Assembly (NCBI RefSeq): GCF_016863535.1
Contig: NZ_BOPB01000007.1
Coordinates: 1-64,000, forward strand
DNA length: 64,000 nucleotides
Reading direction: 5' to 3'
Source of the DNA: Micromonospora lutea
GTDB lineage: Bacteria; Actinomycetota; Actinomycetes; Mycobacteriales; Micromonosporaceae
A program made the position numbers and the translations under genes. Positions within the stretch are counted from its first letter, which is position 1. Every line of letters starts with the position of its first letter. Shown one piece after another: positions 26,319 to 34,727 of this stretch. The notes under the pieces were generated by a model, which ran no database searches, was not told the DNA's origin, and saw nothing but the letters and a program-made list of their open reading frames with translations.

Positions 26319-26801
26319 GTGGCAGGTCTGTTCAGGAATGTGGCGTCCCGCGTCGGCGCGGTGATTCCGAAGCCGCGACGGGCCGGACCGTCCCCGGCGA
26401 AACTCGCGCGGCCGCGTCAGGTCAACGCGCTGCAGCGCCGCGAGTTGTCGTACGCCCCGGAACTCGACGGCCACGCCGACCCCGGGGAAATCGTCTGGAC
26501 CTGGGTGCCCTACGAGGACGACCCCCGGCAGGGCAAGGACCGGCCGGTGCTGGTGGTGGGTCGGCACAGCCGGACGCTGTTCGGGCTGATGCTCTCCAGT
26601 CAGGGTGACCGTCAGGGCGACCGGCACTGGCTGGCCCTCGGGCCGGGCGAATGGGACCGGGACCGGCGTCCGAGCTGGGTGCGCCTGGACCGGGTGCTGA
26701 CCATGCGGGAGGACAGCATCCGGCGGGAAGGCGCGGTGCTGGACCGGGCCCGGTTCGACCGGGTGAGTCAGGCCCTGCGCGCCGGGTACGGCTGGCGCTG
26801 A
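26319..26801 (+). CDS. PemK/MazF-like protein
   Basis: 160 aa. After a basic N-terminal region (about 55 residues) comes the PemK-like fold with IVWTWVPYEDDP and RPVLVVGRHSRTLFGLMLSS, in which PRPVLVV-type strands are characteristic of MazF/PemK endoribonucleases. No antitoxin gene precedes it, and the protein is longer than typical MazF toxins, so it may be a housekeeping or regulatory relative and not a toxin of a toxin-antitoxin pair. Start GTG 26319, probably leaderless. Confidence 0.65.
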   Translation: MAGLFRNVASRVGAVIPKPRRAGPSPAKLARPRQVNALQRRELSYAPELDGHADPGEIVWTWVPYEDDPRQGKDRPVLVVGRHSRTLFGLMLSSQGDRQGDRHWLALGPGEWDRDRRPSWVRLDRVLTMREDSIRREGAVLDRARFDRVSQALRAGYGWR

Positions 26802-26860
26802 TCGCCTCGCTCGCCGCGGAGTCGGTGGCCTCAGCCGGCGACGCGTGTGCCGGGGTGGCG

Positions 26861-27514
26861 TCAGCACTCGGCGAGGTACGCGGTGTCGCGTAGCGCCCGG
26901 CCGGGTCGGCCACTGCCGAGCGCCTTGGCCTCGTACATCGCCGCGTCGGCGCGGTTGAGCGCCTCGGTGAGCTGGCTGTCGTGCACCGGTGCCAGACCGA
27001 CCGAGGCGGTCACCCGGAGAGTGACGCCACCCATTGGGATCGGCGCGGCGAGCATGTCGTACAACCGTCGGGTGGCGTGGTCGATCCATCGTCGGTCGAG
27101 GGTCGGGCTGGCCAGCAGCCCGGCGAACTCGTCGCCACCGAGGCGGGCCACCAGGTTGTCACCGGCGAAGGTGGCCAGTCGCTCGGCGACGCTGACCAGC
27201 ACCTGATCGCCCGCAGCGTGTCCGTACCGGTCGTTGATCTGCTTGAAGTCGTCGAGGTCGAGCACCACGGCGATCAGGTGGCAGCCGGAACGGTCGGTCA
27301 GCAGCGTCGCGGCGAGGCGGTAGAAGGCCCGCCGGTTGGGTAGACCGGTGAGGGGATCGTGGCTGGCGGCGTGGCGCTCGGCGGTGAGTTCGGCTTGCAG
27401 ACGCCCGATTTCGGCTTCGGCCCGCACGGCTCGGCGCCCCAGCTGCCAGGAAGAGAGCAGTGCTCCTGCGGCGCAGATGCCGGACGCGACGGTCAGCGGA
27501 TCCGGCACCACCAT
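26861..27514 (-). CDS. GGDEF-domain diguanylate cyclase
   Basis: 217 aa membrane-tethered cyclase making cyclic di-GMP from two GTP. One N-terminal transmembrane helix (about residues 6-25) is followed by a short coiled-coil-prone linker and the GGDEF domain beginning at DPLTGLPNRRAFYRL; the active-site motif RLGGDEF is intact. The autoinhibitory RxxD motif expected five residues before GGDEF is absent, so feedback inhibition is unlikely. No sensor domain or EAL partner is present. The start ATG at 27514 has AGAAGGGAG upstream. Confidence 0.88.
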   Translation of the reverse strand: MVVPDPLTVASGICAAGALLSSWQLGRRAVRAEAEIGRLQAELTAERHAASHDPLTGLPNRRAFYRLAATLLTDRSGCHLIAVVLDLDDFKQINDRYGHAAGDQVLVSVAERLATFAGDNLVARLGGDEFAGLLASPTLDRRWIDHATRRLYDMLAAPIPMGGVTLRVTASVGLAPVHDSQLTEALNRADAAMYEAKALGSGRPGRALRDTAYLAEC

Positions 27515-27623
27515 CTCCCTTCTCCGCGACACGCGTCCGACGCCGATCGGCGGACGCTGCCAGACACCTCGTTTCCCCTGATGGTCGTCAGGTTCGCGGG
27601 ACAGAACGTGAGCAGGTAGGCGT

Positions 27624-27684
27624 CACGTACGTGCGTTATCATCCCCGGTGTCCATTGCAGATGCAATAGCAGATGCACGTGCAT
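27624..27684. promoter_or_regulatory. Cluster of three short palindromes
   Basis: Three palindromes lie within 61 nt: CACGTACGTG (27624-27633), ATTGCAGATGCAAT (27654-27667) and ATGCACGTGCAT (27673-27684). They precede the DUF397/XRE gene pair by 77-137 nt and stand out from the GC-rich background. They could be operators, possibly for the XRE protein encoded downstream. Confidence 0.45.
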
Positions 27685-27760
27685 AACGAGCCGACACCGT
27701 CCCTCAAGCCGCTACCGCTCCTCCCACGGCACCGGCGCCCATCGGAGAGAACAGAACCTC

Positions 27761-28000
27761 ATGCAGCAGCCGCCCAACGGTGTTCCCGTCAACCACCTGC
27801 CACCCCTCGCCTGGCAGAAGAGCCGGCGCAGCAATCCCAGCGGTAACTGCGTCGAACTGGCGGAACTGCCCGGTGGGGCAGGCATCGCCATGCGTAACTC
27901 CCGACACCCCGACGGACCGGCACTGATCTACACCGTGGACGAGATCGCCGCGTTCGTGCTCGGTGCCCGAGACGGTGACTTCGATCACCTGATCGGCTGA
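27761..28000 (+). CDS. DUF397 protein
   Basis: 79 aa protein of the DUF397 family, recognised by the WQKSRRSNPSGNCVELAEL opening and the IAMRNSRHPDGPALIYT segment. Function is not established; family members are almost always encoded next to an XRE/DUF5753 regulator, as here (the next gene), and genetic work in Streptomyces suggests the two form regulatory pairs. A GGAGAG lies about 13 nt before the ATG. Separated by 133 nt from the regulator. Confidence 0.85.
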   Translation: MQQPPNGVPVNHLPPLAWQKSRRSNPSGNCVELAELPGGAGIAMRNSRHPDGPALIYTVDEIAAFVLGARDGDFDHLIG

Positions 28001-28133
28001 CCCCACATCCCATCGACGGGATTCGTCGCCCACGGGATGGGCGGTTCATCTCACTGATGGTTCATGGCATGCTTACACGTCGGTCGAGTCGGTCCACCGA
28101 CATCAACCGCTGACGGCATGTGGAGGACGGTAG

Positions 28134-29015
28134 GTGACCATGGTTTCCGCCGAGGAGGGCCCGGCGGCCGGCCCGACCGTGCTGCGGATGCTGCTGGGTG
28201 CCCAGTTGCGGCGGCTGCGGGAGTCGCGGGGCGTGACCCGGGAGAGCGCCGGTTGGGAAATCCGGTCCTCGGAATCGAAGATCAGCCGGATGGAGCTGGG
28301 GCGGGTCGGCTTCAAGGAGCGCGACGTCGCCGATCTGCTCACGCTCTACGGCGTCACCGCCGAGCAGGAGCGTGCCGCGTTGCTCAAGCTGGCCCGGGAC
28401 GCGAACAACCCGGGCTGGTGGCACCGGTACGGCGACGTCCTGCCCTCATGGTTTCAGTCGTACCTCGGCCTGGAGGCCGCGGCCGCTCTCATCCGTAGCT
28501 ACGAGGTCCAGTTTGTCCCGGGGCTGCTGCAGACCCCCGAGTACGCCCGAGCCGTGGTGCTGCTCGGCCACAGCACGGCCGGTCCCGAGGAGATCGACCG
28601 TCGGGTGGACCTGCGGATGCGACGACAGGAACTGTTGGCTCGGCCGCGTCCACCGCGACTGTGGGCGGTCGTCGACGAGGCGGTGCTGCGCCGGCCCATC
28701 GGTGGCCCCGCGGTGATGCGCGGCCAACTGGAGGCGCTGCTCAAGGCGACCCGTACGCCGAACGTCCGGCTCCAGGTGATCCCGTTCGCCGCGGGTGGGC
28801 ACGCCGCCGCCGGGGGCGCCTTCACCATCCTGCGCTTCGGCGATCAGGACCTACCCGACATCGTGTACATCGAGCAGTTGACCAGCGCCATCTACCTGGA
28901 CAAGCGCGAGGACCTCGACTTCTACGCGGTGGCCATGGAACGGCTCTGCGTCGAGGCCGAGCCCCCGGAACGCACCCCGGAAATCCTCGAACGCCTCATC
29001 GCCGACCTGAACTGA
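28134..29015 (+). CDS. XRE-family regulator with DUF5753 domain
   Basis: 293 aa. N-terminal helix-turn-helix (about residues 20-75: LRRLRESRGVTRESAGWEI, ESKISRMELG) and a C-terminal DUF5753 domain (about 100-285, PGLLQTPEYARAV, RMRRQELL). The family includes many actinobacterial regulators paired with DUF397 proteins. The start is GTG at 28134 with GGAGG 7 nt upstream; an ATG two codons later (28140) is a weaker fit. GGTTCAT occurs twice, 16 bp apart, upstream (28043 and 28059), a possible autoregulatory site. Followed after 15 nt by a Ser/Thr kinase gene. Confidence 0.9.
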   Translation: MTMVSAEEGPAAGPTVLRMLLGAQLRRLRESRGVTRESAGWEIRSSESKISRMELGRVGFKERDVADLLTLYGVTAEQERAALLKLARDANNPGWWHRYGDVLPSWFQSYLGLEAAAALIRSYEVQFVPGLLQTPEYARAVVLLGHSTAGPEEIDRRVDLRMRRQELLARPRPPRLWAVVDEAVLRRPIGGPAVMRGQLEALLKATRTPNVRLQVIPFAAGGHAAAGGAFTILRFGDQDLPDIVYIEQLTSAIYLDKREDLDFYAVAMERLCVEAEPPERTPEILERLIADLN

Positions 29016-29030
29016 CCCACCCCCACCCCC

Positions 29031-30548
29031 ATGTCGCCGTTCACCCCCAGCCTACGGTTGCACGACCGCTACGTGCTGCACGAGCGCATCGGCCTCGGCG
29101 GCATGTCCGAGGTCTGGCGCGCCGACGACGAGGTGCTCGGCCGGTCGGTCGCGGTGAAGGTGCTCGCCGGGACGTTCGCCGTCGACCCGGACCTGCGGGC
29201 CACCCTCCGACGGGAGGCCCGCGCCGCAGCGCGCCTGACCCACCCGCACGTCACCCAGGTGTACGACTACGGCGAGGCGGCCCTGCCCGGCGGGAACGTC
29301 GTGCCGTACCTGGTGATGGAGTTGGTCGACGGGCGGAATCTCGCCGATCGCCTGGCCGAGGGGCCGCTGCCCTGGCGACCGGCCCTGCGGATGGCCGCCG
29401 AGGTGGCCGCCGCCCTGGCCGCCGCGCACCGCCTGGGCGTGGTGCACCGGGACATCAAACCGGGCAACGTCATGCTCACCGCCAACGGCGCCAAGGTGCT
29501 CGACTTCGGCATCGCCGCGCTCGCGGGGGCCCCGACGCCCGGTGCCCGACCGGCGAGTGGCGCCCTGATGGGTACGCCCGCGTACCTCGCGCCGGAACGG
29601 CTGAGCGCCGACCCGCCGCACCCGGCCAGCGACGTGTACGCCCTCGGCGCGCTGCTGTACCGCACCCTCACCGGTGACGTCCCGTTGCCCGTGCGCAGTT
29701 GGCCGGATGCCGTCCGGGTGCACGCGAACCGCCCGACCGTGCCGCCGCTGCGGGTGCCGGGGCTGCCGACCGACCTCGCCGAGCTGGTGCTGGCCTGCCT
29801 CGACCCCGATCCGGAACGACGCCCCCCAGCCGGACGACTGGCCACCCGGTTCCGCGCCGCCGTTGCCGCGGAGGCGGCACCGGCCACGTACGACACACCG
29901 GTCGCCGATGGTGACCAGCAGGCGGCGACGGACCTCACTCGGCCGCTGCGTCAGCATCCACCAACCCTGGTCGAGCCGGCGGCCCGCCCGGCGACCGGCA
30001 GCTCCGCCGTCCGACCTCGATCCTTGACGCGTGCGCCACTACGGGTGCGGGCACCCGGACGGCCGCCGATCCGGCGCGGGCGTACCGGCCCACCAGCGGG
30101 GGCACTGGTCACGTTCGTCCTGGTCCTGCTGCTGGGGCTGGGCGCGTCACTCATCCTCGGCGATCGGGGGGACGGGCAGTCCACAGCCGCTCCCACCACG
30201 CCGACGTCCGCACCGCCGACCTCCTCCGCGCCCGCCTCACCACGACCCGCCGCCACCTCGCCGGCCGACCGACCGGAACCGGTGAGCCTGCGACGGGCGG
30301 CCGTCGAACTCATCGCGTTGCTCACCGAGGCGCAGCTCACCGGGGAGATCGACCGTAAGGCCGCCGATCGGTTGCGCAAGGAGCTGACCGATCTGGCCGG
30401 GGGCCGGCCGAAGGACCAGGAGAAGCGACTCCAGGATGTGCGCAAGCGTCTCGATCACGAGGTGGAACGCGGTCGGATTCCCGCCGACTTCGCCGACCGG
30501 GTGGACGACGTGCTGGACCGGTTCCCGACGACCCTGCCGAGGGACTGA
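29031..30548 (+). CDS. Membrane Ser/Thr protein kinase (PknB-like)
   Basis: 505 aa Hanks-type kinase. Cytoplasmic kinase domain residues 12-270: glycine loop IGLGGMSEVW, catalytic Lys in VAVKVLAG, HRDIKPGNVML, DFGIAAL, and APE region PAYLAPERL. Then a Pro/Ala/Arg-rich juxtamembrane linker, one transmembrane helix at about 357-378, a Thr/Ser/Pro-rich extracytoplasmic linker and a helical, charged C-terminal region of about 90 residues. No PASTA repeats, so the ligand differs from PknB. Starts 15 nt after the XRE gene, probably co-transcribed. Confidence 0.92.
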   Translation: MSPFTPSLRLHDRYVLHERIGLGGMSEVWRADDEVLGRSVAVKVLAGTFAVDPDLRATLRREARAAARLTHPHVTQVYDYGEAALPGGNVVPYLVMELVDGRNLADRLAEGPLPWRPALRMAAEVAAALAAAHRLGVVHRDIKPGNVMLTANGAKVLDFGIAALAGAPTPGARPASGALMGTPAYLAPERLSADPPHPASDVYALGALLYRTLTGDVPLPVRSWPDAVRVHANRPTVPPLRVPGLPTDLAELVLACLDPDPERRPPAGRLATRFRAAVAAEAAPATYDTPVADGDQQAATDLTRPLRQHPPTLVEPAARPATGSSAVRPRSLTRAPLRVRAPGRPPIRRGRTGPPAGALVTFVLVLLLGLGASLILGDRGDGQSTAAPTTPTSAPPTSSAPASPRPAATSPADRPEPVSLRRAAVELIALLTEAQLTGEIDRKAADRLRKELTDLAGGRPKDQEKRLQDVRKRLDHEVERGRIPADFADRVDDVLDRFPTTLPRD

Positions 30549-30577
30549 CCCGGCCCGGCACCGCCCTTGTGCTGCGG

Positions 30578-31285
30578 TCAGGTGAGGGTCGTCCGGACGA
30601 ATTCGCCCGGTGCGGTCCCGGCGCGGGCGAGCACCGATCCGTCCGGCGCCCAGATCGCCGATCGTCCGGCCGCCGCGGCGAAGCCGCCACCGGTCGAGCC
30701 GGCGAAGCTGGCGACCGCCACGACGACCTGGTGGGTGGTGGAGATGTGCGCCGCCCGCTGGTCGGGCACGTGCGCCTCCGCCGCGGAGTCGAGAATCGAG
30801 GCCGCGTACACGTCGACGCCGGCAGCGCAGGTGCGTGCCGCGTGGTCCGGTATCCCGGTGTCCCTGCAGATCGCCAGGCCGACACGCCAGCCGTCGACGT
30901 CCAGCACCACCGGTGCCGGCCCCGGGCGGAACCGCCGGGCCTCGACGCCGCCGAGCCACATCTTGCGGTACGCCACCCGGGCTCCGGTGTCGTCCACGGC
31001 GAGGGTGGCGATGTGTTCGCCGGCCACCGGCGCGCCGACCAGCGCGAGCGTTCCTGTCGCCGCGCAGGCCGCGACGAGCGGTGCGAGCCGGGAATCCGAC
31101 GGGTCGACCGGCGCGGCGTCCAGTTCGTAGCCGGTCAGCGACAACTCCGGGAAGACCACCACCCGGGCCGCCGCGGTACGCACCAACGCCGCGTGCGCCG
31201 CCACGTTCGCGTCGATGTCGTACGCCGCGCACCGGGGCTGGGCGACGGCGATGCGCAGCGGAGGGAGCGCCGATGGCCGTGGCAT
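30578..31285 (-). CDS. Carbon-nitrogen hydrolase (nitrilase superfamily)
   Basis: 235 aa amidase-like enzyme with the complete catalytic triad: Glu47 in VVFPELSLTGYEL, Lys108 in AYRKMWL and Cys140 in LAICRDTG. It probably hydrolyses a small amide or carbamoyl compound; no neighbour suggests which one. The ATG at 31285 has no Shine-Dalgarno but TAGGCT 6 nt upstream, so the mRNA is probably leaderless. Convergent with the kinase gene, 29 nt apart. Confidence 0.85.
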   Translation of the reverse strand: MPRPSALPPLRIAVAQPRCAAYDIDANVAAHAALVRTAAARVVVFPELSLTGYELDAAPVDPSDSRLAPLVAACAATGTLALVGAPVAGEHIATLAVDDTGARVAYRKMWLGGVEARRFRPGPAPVVLDVDGWRVGLAICRDTGIPDHAARTCAAGVDVYAASILDSAAEAHVPDQRAAHISTTHQVVVAVASFAGSTGGGFAAAAGRSAIWAPDGSVLARAGTAPGEFVRTTLT

Positions 31286-31291
31286 CCGCGA

Positions 31292-31297
31292 AGCCTA
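31292..31297 (-). promoter_or_regulatory. -10 element of a probable leaderless mRNA
   Basis: On the minus strand TAGGCT is followed by 6 nt and the ATG of the nitrilase gene. The same hexamer and spacing occur at 26307 on the plus strand. Confidence 0.5.
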
Positions 31298-31352
31298 GAC
31301 TCCGCGCAGCAGAAAAGTCGACGCCGGTTGAGCAACTCTCAGGTGAGCTTCG

Positions 31353-31358
31353 TAGCGT
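31353..31358 (+). promoter_or_regulatory. -10 element of a probable leaderless mRNA
   Basis: TAGCGT followed by 7 nt and the ATG at 31366; a TTGAGC at 31328 could be the -35 (19-nt spacer). No ribosome-binding site is visible for the dedA-like gene. Confidence 0.45.
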
Positions 31359-31365
31359 GTAGCGC

Positions 31366-32169
31366 ATGATGCATGTCCAGTACGCTTCGTCCGAGGTCGT
31401 CGCCCAGTCCGCACCGCCCGAGGACGGTCTGGTCGGGTTCGTCACCGACCTGGTCGAGCGGCTCGGCGGCCCGGGGGCGGGGCTGGCCGTGGCGCTGGAG
31501 AACCTGTTCCCCCCGATCCCCAGCGAGGTGATCCTGCCGCTCGCCGGGTTCGTCGCGGCGCAGGGGCGGATGAGCGTCATCGGAGCCATCTTCTGGACGA
31601 CACTCGGTTCGCTGCTCGGTGCCGTCGCGCTCTACTGGATCGGAGCCGCGCTGGGTCGGGAACGGACGCGGGCCATCGCGGCGCGGCTGCCGCTGGTGAA
31701 GCTCAGCGACATCGACCGGACCGAGGAGTGGTTCCTGCGGCACGGCGTCAAGGCCGTCTTCTTCGGGCGGATGATCCCGATCTTCCGAAGCATGATCTCC
31801 ATCCCGGCCGGGGTGGAACGCATGCCGCTGTTGACCTTCGTGGTCTACACCACGCTGGGCAGCCTGATCTGGAACACCACCTTCGTGATGGCCGGTTATC
31901 TGCTCGGTGACAACTGGCACCTGGTGGAGGGGTACGCCGGAATTCTGCAGAATCTGGTGATCATCGCCACGGTGCTGGGTCTCGTCTGGTTCGTCGTCAC
32001 CCGGTTGCGGCGCTCCCGTCGGGCCGGCGGCCTGCGGTCCAACGACAGCGTCGTCGGCCTGACCGACTCGGCGTCGACCGGGGTTCCTGATCCCGACGGA
32101 CGGGGCACCATCTACCGCAGCGTCTGGTCCGACGGTCACCAGCAGAGCGACCAGGACGTCAATCGCTGA
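31366..32169 (+). CDS. DedA-family membrane protein
   Basis: 267 aa integral membrane protein of the DedA/SNARE-associated (VTT) superfamily, whose members move lipids between leaflets or support proton motive force. Diagnostic stretches are ENLFPPIPSEVILPLAGF near residue 45 and FFGRMIPIFRSMISIPAG (about residues 128-145), with the conserved Arg/Gly/Pro. About five helices; the C-terminal ~60 residues are polar. The start is ATG 31366, with a second in-frame ATG immediately after. Confidence 0.9.
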   Translation: MMHVQYASSEVVAQSAPPEDGLVGFVTDLVERLGGPGAGLAVALENLFPPIPSEVILPLAGFVAAQGRMSVIGAIFWTTLGSLLGAVALYWIGAALGRERTRAIAARLPLVKLSDIDRTEEWFLRHGVKAVFFGRMIPIFRSMISIPAGVERMPLLTFVVYTTLGSLIWNTTFVMAGYLLGDNWHLVEGYAGILQNLVIIATVLGLVWFVVTRLRRSRRAGGLRSNDSVVGLTDSASTGVPDPDGRGTIYRSVWSDGHQQSDQDVNR

Positions 32170-32236
32170 ACAGTGCCCCGCTGACGGGTCGGACGCGTCC
32201 ACCCGGACGACGTCGGCTGTGGCAGTCGAGCTTGGG

Positions 32237-32242
32237 TAAGGT
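32237..32242 (+). promoter_or_regulatory. -10 element of a probable leaderless mRNA
   Basis: TAAGGT followed by 7 nt and GTG at 32250. It supports the GTG start over the in-frame TTG at 32232. Confidence 0.4.
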
Positions 32243-32249
32243 CGTCGGG

Positions 32250-32693
32250 GTGCAGGAGCGACGAGCCTGGGCCGACGAGATCGGTGTGGTGGAACTGCCC
32301 GGCGGGGTGCGGATACGGGGCCGTCGGATCGGTGACCGGGCCTCACCGGCGGATTTCAGTCTGCTGCTCGCACCCGGGCCGGTGCCAAACTGGACGTACC
32401 GGCGGGTCCGCTGGCCGGATTTCTGGGTTCCACTGGACCGGGCGGACGCCGTGGACGCGTTCGGTGAGGCGTTGCGCCGTGGGTACGCCGGCGAGCGGGT
32501 GGAGGTGGCCTGTCGGGGTGGGACGGGGCGGACCGGCACCGCGTTGGCCGCGCTCGCCATCCTCGACGGTTTGCCCGCGGAGGAGGCGGTCGACTGGGTG
32601 CGTGCCGCCTACCGGCCGGGTGCGGTGGAGACTCCCTGGCAGCGGCGTTGGCTGCGTCACCTGACCAGATCGTCCACCGGACGCATCGACTGA
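32250..32693 (+). CDS. Dual-specificity-phosphatase-like protein
   Basis: 147 aa protein with the Cys-based phosphatase loop CRGGTGRTG (C-x5-R) at about residues 89-97, preceded by a long strand. The general-acid Asp loop may be in RWPDFWVPLD. The usual His before the Cys is replaced (VACRGGTGRTG), which is common in this actinobacterial subgroup. Substrate unknown; it could oppose the kinase encoded 2 kb upstream, by inference only. The GTG start is preferred from the -10 spacing. Confidence 0.75.
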   Translation: MQERRAWADEIGVVELPGGVRIRGRRIGDRASPADFSLLLAPGPVPNWTYRRVRWPDFWVPLDRADAVDAFGEALRRGYAGERVEVACRGGTGRTGTALAALAILDGLPAEEAVDWVRAAYRPGAVETPWQRRWLRHLTRSSTGRID

Positions 32694-32803
32694 TCGGGGA
32701 CGGGCTGCGCGTGGGAGACGCGCGGCCTGCCGCGCCCGACCCGCGAGGCGGGCACCGGCTACCGGGTGTACGACCAGGCTGAGCAGCAGGCCGGCCGACA
32801 CTT

Positions 32804-33541
32804 TCAGCGCAGCACCAGCAGGTCGAGACAATCCACGACCGGCCCGTCGGTGGTGCCGACTGCCGCCCGCAACCGGGCCATGCCGGCCGCGTACTCGGCC
32901 TCCGTGATCAGTTGTAGCGGAGTGTGCGCACGCCGGTCCATCCGGTCGGCGTACTCGGCCAGGGAACCGGCGACGGTCTGGGCGACCGGCTCCACAGTGC
33001 TCACCGGAAAGCCCGCCCGGGCGAAGGCGGCCCGGACGGCTGCCAGCCCGGGGTAGGCGTCGAGCACCCGCAACGCCTCGGGAAACCAGCCGAACAGGGA
33101 GATCCGCTGGTGCCGCCCCGGAAAGGGTGACCGGATCAGCACCGGGGCGCCGGGCCGCAGCACCCGACGCAGTTCGCGCGCCATGGCGTCCAGATCGTCG
33201 ACGTGGTGGATCATCGTCGACAGCCAGGCGCCGTCAAGGCTGGACGCGGCCAGGGGCAGCGCGGCGGCGTGCCCACCGAGCAGTGGCCGGTGCGCGCAGC
33301 GGGACCGCATCGCCGGTGCCGGCTCCACGGCGAGCACCCGCACGTCGTACCAGTCGGCGAAGGCGCTGGCCCAGATGCCGGTGCCGGCACCCAGGTCCAG
33401 CAGGGTCGCGCCGACGCGCGGCCGCAGATGGTGCTGGACGGCCTGCCGCCACCGGACCAGTCCGTCCCGGTCCAGCTCGCGACCGGCGGCGAAGGCAGCG
33501 GCGGCGGTGTCGTCGTACGGAATCAGCGCCACGGCCACCAC
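32804..33541 (-). CDS. Class I SAM-dependent methyltransferase
   Basis: 245 aa with SAM motif I TLLDLGAGTGIWASAF (about residues 44-59), acidic loop VLAVEPAPAMRSR and the LSTMIHHVDDLDAMARELRR block typical of the UbiE/small-molecule subgroup. The GTG at 33541 is supported by a TTGACC-N17-TACAAC promoter 40-70 nt upstream; the frame is open further upstream without homology. Several GTG codons follow closely, so the start could shift by one to three codons. Confidence 0.78.
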   Translation of the reverse strand: MVAVALIPYDDTAAAAFAAGRELDRDGLVRWRQAVQHHLRPRVGATLLDLGAGTGIWASAFADWYDVRVLAVEPAPAMRSRCAHRPLLGGHAAALPLAASSLDGAWLSTMIHHVDDLDAMARELRRVLRPGAPVLIRSPFPGRHQRISLFGWFPEALRVLDAYPGLAAVRAAFARAGFPVSTVEPVAQTVAGSLAEYADRMDRRAHTPLQLITEAEYAAGMARLRAAVGTTDGPVVDCLDLLVLR

Positions 33542-33581
33542 CTCGGATCCGCCGGCGGAGGTTCGGTCGGCGGTAGTAGAG

Positions 33582-33610
33582 GTTGTAGTCCGACCATGAC
33601 CGTCGGTCAA
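33582..33610 (-). promoter_or_regulatory. Sigma-70-type promoter for the methyltransferase
   Basis: On the minus strand: TTGACC (33610-33605), 17-nt spacer, TACAAC (33587-33582). Predicted transcription start near 33575, about 34 nt before the GTG. Confidence 0.55.
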
Positions 33611-33681
33611 CAGAATGTGGTCGATCAGGCACCTCCGGTGGGTGGCGGCAGCTCGCCAACCACCCACCGGTGGGACCGCGT

Positions 33682-34581
33682 TCACTTCGTCGAGCAGGGC
33701 CTGGCCAGGTTCACCAGTTCGGCGGGGCGGTTGCCGTCGACCCGGCCGATCGCGGTGGCGATGCGGTTGATCGCGGCGACGCGCCGATCCTCCAGCGGGC
33801 CGATGATGGTGTTACGCACGAAGTTTGGGCCGCCCTGGGGGTTGGCCGCCTGCTGGGCGAGGCGAGCATTGGCGTCGGCGATCTGGCTGTCCAGGTTGGC
33901 CAGTTCCCGCCGCACCTCGGCCGCAGCCTGAGCCGGCACCGCCGGAAGCCGGTCGGCCACCGTCGGGCAGCTCACCCGCTGGGCCACCCCGGTACCCGCA
34001 TTGCCGTTGCCCGCGTTGCCGTTCCCGTTTCCGTTTCCGGCGTTGCCGTTCCCGTTCCCCGCGTTCCCCGCGTTCCCCGCGTTGCCCGCGTTGCCCGCGT
34101 TGCCCGCGTTGCCGTTTCCGTTTCCGGCGTTGCCGTTGACGGCGCTGGGCACGCCGGGTGCGTTCAGGCCGCAGGTGGCGAAGGCGGCGAGGTCGGGACG
34201 TTGGCCACCGACCCGGTTGATGGCGATCCCGATTCGGTCGAGGGCGGCGGTGCGCTTGCTGGCCAGGGGACCCAGGATGGCGTTCTGCACGAAGTTCGGG
34301 CCACCCTGGGGGTTGGCGGCCTGCTGGGCGAGGCGGGCGTTGGCGTCGGCGATCTGCTTGTCGAGGTTGGCCAGTTCCTGCTCCACTCCGGCGCGGGCGG
34401 CGGCGGGCACGTTGGACAGCTTGTCCCGTACGGTCGGGCAGTTGGCCGTCTGTGGCGCGGCGGCGGCGTCGTCGGCGGAAGCCAGCGTCAGGCCACCTCC
34501 CAGGAGCACCACCGCCAGGACACCGACACCGCCGAGCTTCAACGCGGCGTGCTTCCGGTGCTGCTGCGTACGCCTGACCAT
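33682..34581 (-). CDS. Secreted protein with two duplicated helical modules and a Gly/Asn linker
   Basis: 299 aa. A signal peptide (basic start, hydrophobic core VGVLAVVLLGGGLTLASA) is followed by two homologous modules (about residues 48-137 and 205-297) separated by a ~55-residue low-complexity Gly-Asn-Ala linker (NAG/GN repeats). Each module starts CPTV, contains the nearly identical block IADANARLAQQAANPQGG followed by PNFV, and ends with a second Cys, so one disulfide per module is likely. No known function. The start ATG at 34581 has GAGGAGAAG. It is probably exported to the cell surface; the helical heptad-like modules suggest binding or assembly, by inference. Confidence 0.8.
   Translation of the reverse strand: MVRRTQQHRKHAALKLGGVGVLAVVLLGGGLTLASADDAAAAPQTANCPTVRDKLSNVPAAARAGVEQELANLDKQIADANARLAQQAANPQGGPNFVQNAILGPLASKRTAALDRIGIAINRVGGQRPDLAAFATCGLNAPGVPSAVNGNAGNGNGNAGNAGNAGNAGNAGNAGNGNGNAGNGNGNGNAGNGNAGTGVAQRVSCPTVADRLPAVPAQAAAEVRRELANLDSQIADANARLAQQAANPQGGPNFVRNTIIGPLEDRRVAAINRIATAIGRVDGNRPAELVNLARPCSTK
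33998..34140. repeat. 9-bp imperfect tandem repeats encoding the Gly/Asn linker
   Basis: Plus-strand units such as GCGTTGCCC, GCGTTCCCC and GTTTCCGTTTCC are repeated in tandem, with at least six near-identical 9-mers in a row around 34060-34115. On the coding (minus) strand they read Asn-Ala-Gly and Gly-Asn. Unit number could change by replication slippage. Confidence 0.8.
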
Positions 34582-34727
34582 GCTCTTCTCCTCATGATTG
34601 ACCGCCGAACGGGCCGGCCTGTCGGGCCCGTGGGCTGGTGCGCAGTGGGATGCCCGGGAGGACGATCGACAGCGGCGGCCGGCCCCGCCCCGCACGCCGA
34701 GGACCTTCACGGGTGACGTCGGACCGG

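Noticed and set aside
26319..26801. MazF toxin of a toxin-antitoxin module
   Set aside because: No upstream antitoxin ORF overlaps it and the protein is longer than MazF with a basic N-terminal extension.
33998..34140. Possible CRISPR or satellite array
   Set aside because: Units are 9 bp without spacers, lie inside a reading frame and keep that frame; it is a coding tandem repeat.
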